DNA of 64,000 bases, from positions 124,001 through 188,000 of the forward strand of contig JAIWNF010000071.1 of assembly GCA_025093555.1 (NCBI GenBank), written 5' to 3'. Shown here one piece after another: positions 63,951 to 64,000 of this stretch. How positions within the stretch are numbered: position 1 is the first letter of the stretch; the number at the start of each line of letters is the position of its first letter. This DNA comes from Circinella umbellata (taxonomy: Eukaryota > Mucoromycota > Mucoromycetes > Mucorales > Lichtheimiaceae). Made by a program: the position numbers and the translations under genes. The notes beneath the pieces were generated by a model. It was given only the letters and a program-made list of their open reading frames with translations. It did no database searches and was not told the origin of the DNA.

Positions 63951-64000
63951 CACTGAAATCTACTAAACTGTTAGAGCCCCTCCAATTTCCAGTGTATAAG

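Larger units (their letters stand above)
61677..63994. mobile_element. Candidate non-autonomous DNA element with CACTGGAA ends
   Basis: The left end reads TATAA|CACTGGAACTTCC, with more CACTGGAA copies just inside (61711, 61732); the right end, on the opposite strand, reads CACTGGAAATTGGAGGGG and is followed by TATAA. The interior holds the 190-bp repeat and a 37-bp repeat but no coding region. A shorter alternative, 63737-63994, has a better-matched terminal repeat (CACTGGAAAT at both ends) and is also flanked by TATAA. Which is the real unit cannot be settled without an empty site, and the right flank is cut by the window end. Confidence 0.45.

Overview
The window looks like nuclear DNA of an early-diverging filamentous fungus, most likely Mucoromycota/Mucorales. 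This is inferred from strong AT richness, genes split by short introns (GTAAGT donors, TACTAAC-like branch sites, AG acceptors), a fungal PUF protein, a fungal fatty-alcohol oxidase, and protein families that I recognise only as uncharacterised mucoralean families. No rRNA, tRNA, CRISPR or bacterial operon structure was seen.

Left part (1-40700) is a tandem segmental array with an ancestral unit of about 9.7 kb: unit 1 (1-10691), unit 2 (10692-35628) and the start of unit 3 (35629-~40700). Each full unit carries, in order, a pseudogenised 5' end of a family gene, a 285-bp minisatellite (2.6, 10.6 and 1.6 copies in units 1-3), a 10-exon minus-strand gene for an uncharacterised 450-residue protein with a hypervariable poly-Ser/poly-Gln tract, a spacer, a dead copy of NDUFA4, and a truncated family member. 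Units are nearly identical except for insertions private to one unit. Unit 1 has a 1.0-kb pogo-like element with a 176-bp MITE inside it. Unit 2 has a 5.8-kb CACTA-type transposon (itself split by a solo LTR), a second 176-bp MITE, and two non-LTR retroelements lying head to tail: an ORF1-only 'half-LINE' and a full LINE with intact ORF1 and ORF2. The array is therefore a record of recent transposition.

Right part (41600-61000) is ordinary single-copy gene space: an intact NDUFA4 gene containing an 8-nt microexon, a divergent 55-residue small ORF, two rounds of decayed gene relics (45.6-48.2 kb), a 9-exon PUF/CCCH RNA-binding protein (50.5-54.1 kb), a convergent 7-exon long-chain alcohol oxidase (54.7-57.3 kb), and a 3-exon gene for an uncharacterised 541-residue protein (58.9-60.8 kb) whose family also supplied the relics. 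The far right (61.7-64.0 kb) holds a 190-bp tandem repeat, a 37-bp repeat and terminal inverted CACTGGAA sequences, suggesting a non-autonomous DNA element ending almost at the window edge.

The housekeeping genes are not functionally linked to one another. The story of the window is amplification of a lineage-specific gene together with a dead NDUFA4 copy, followed by repeated invasion by class I and class II elements.
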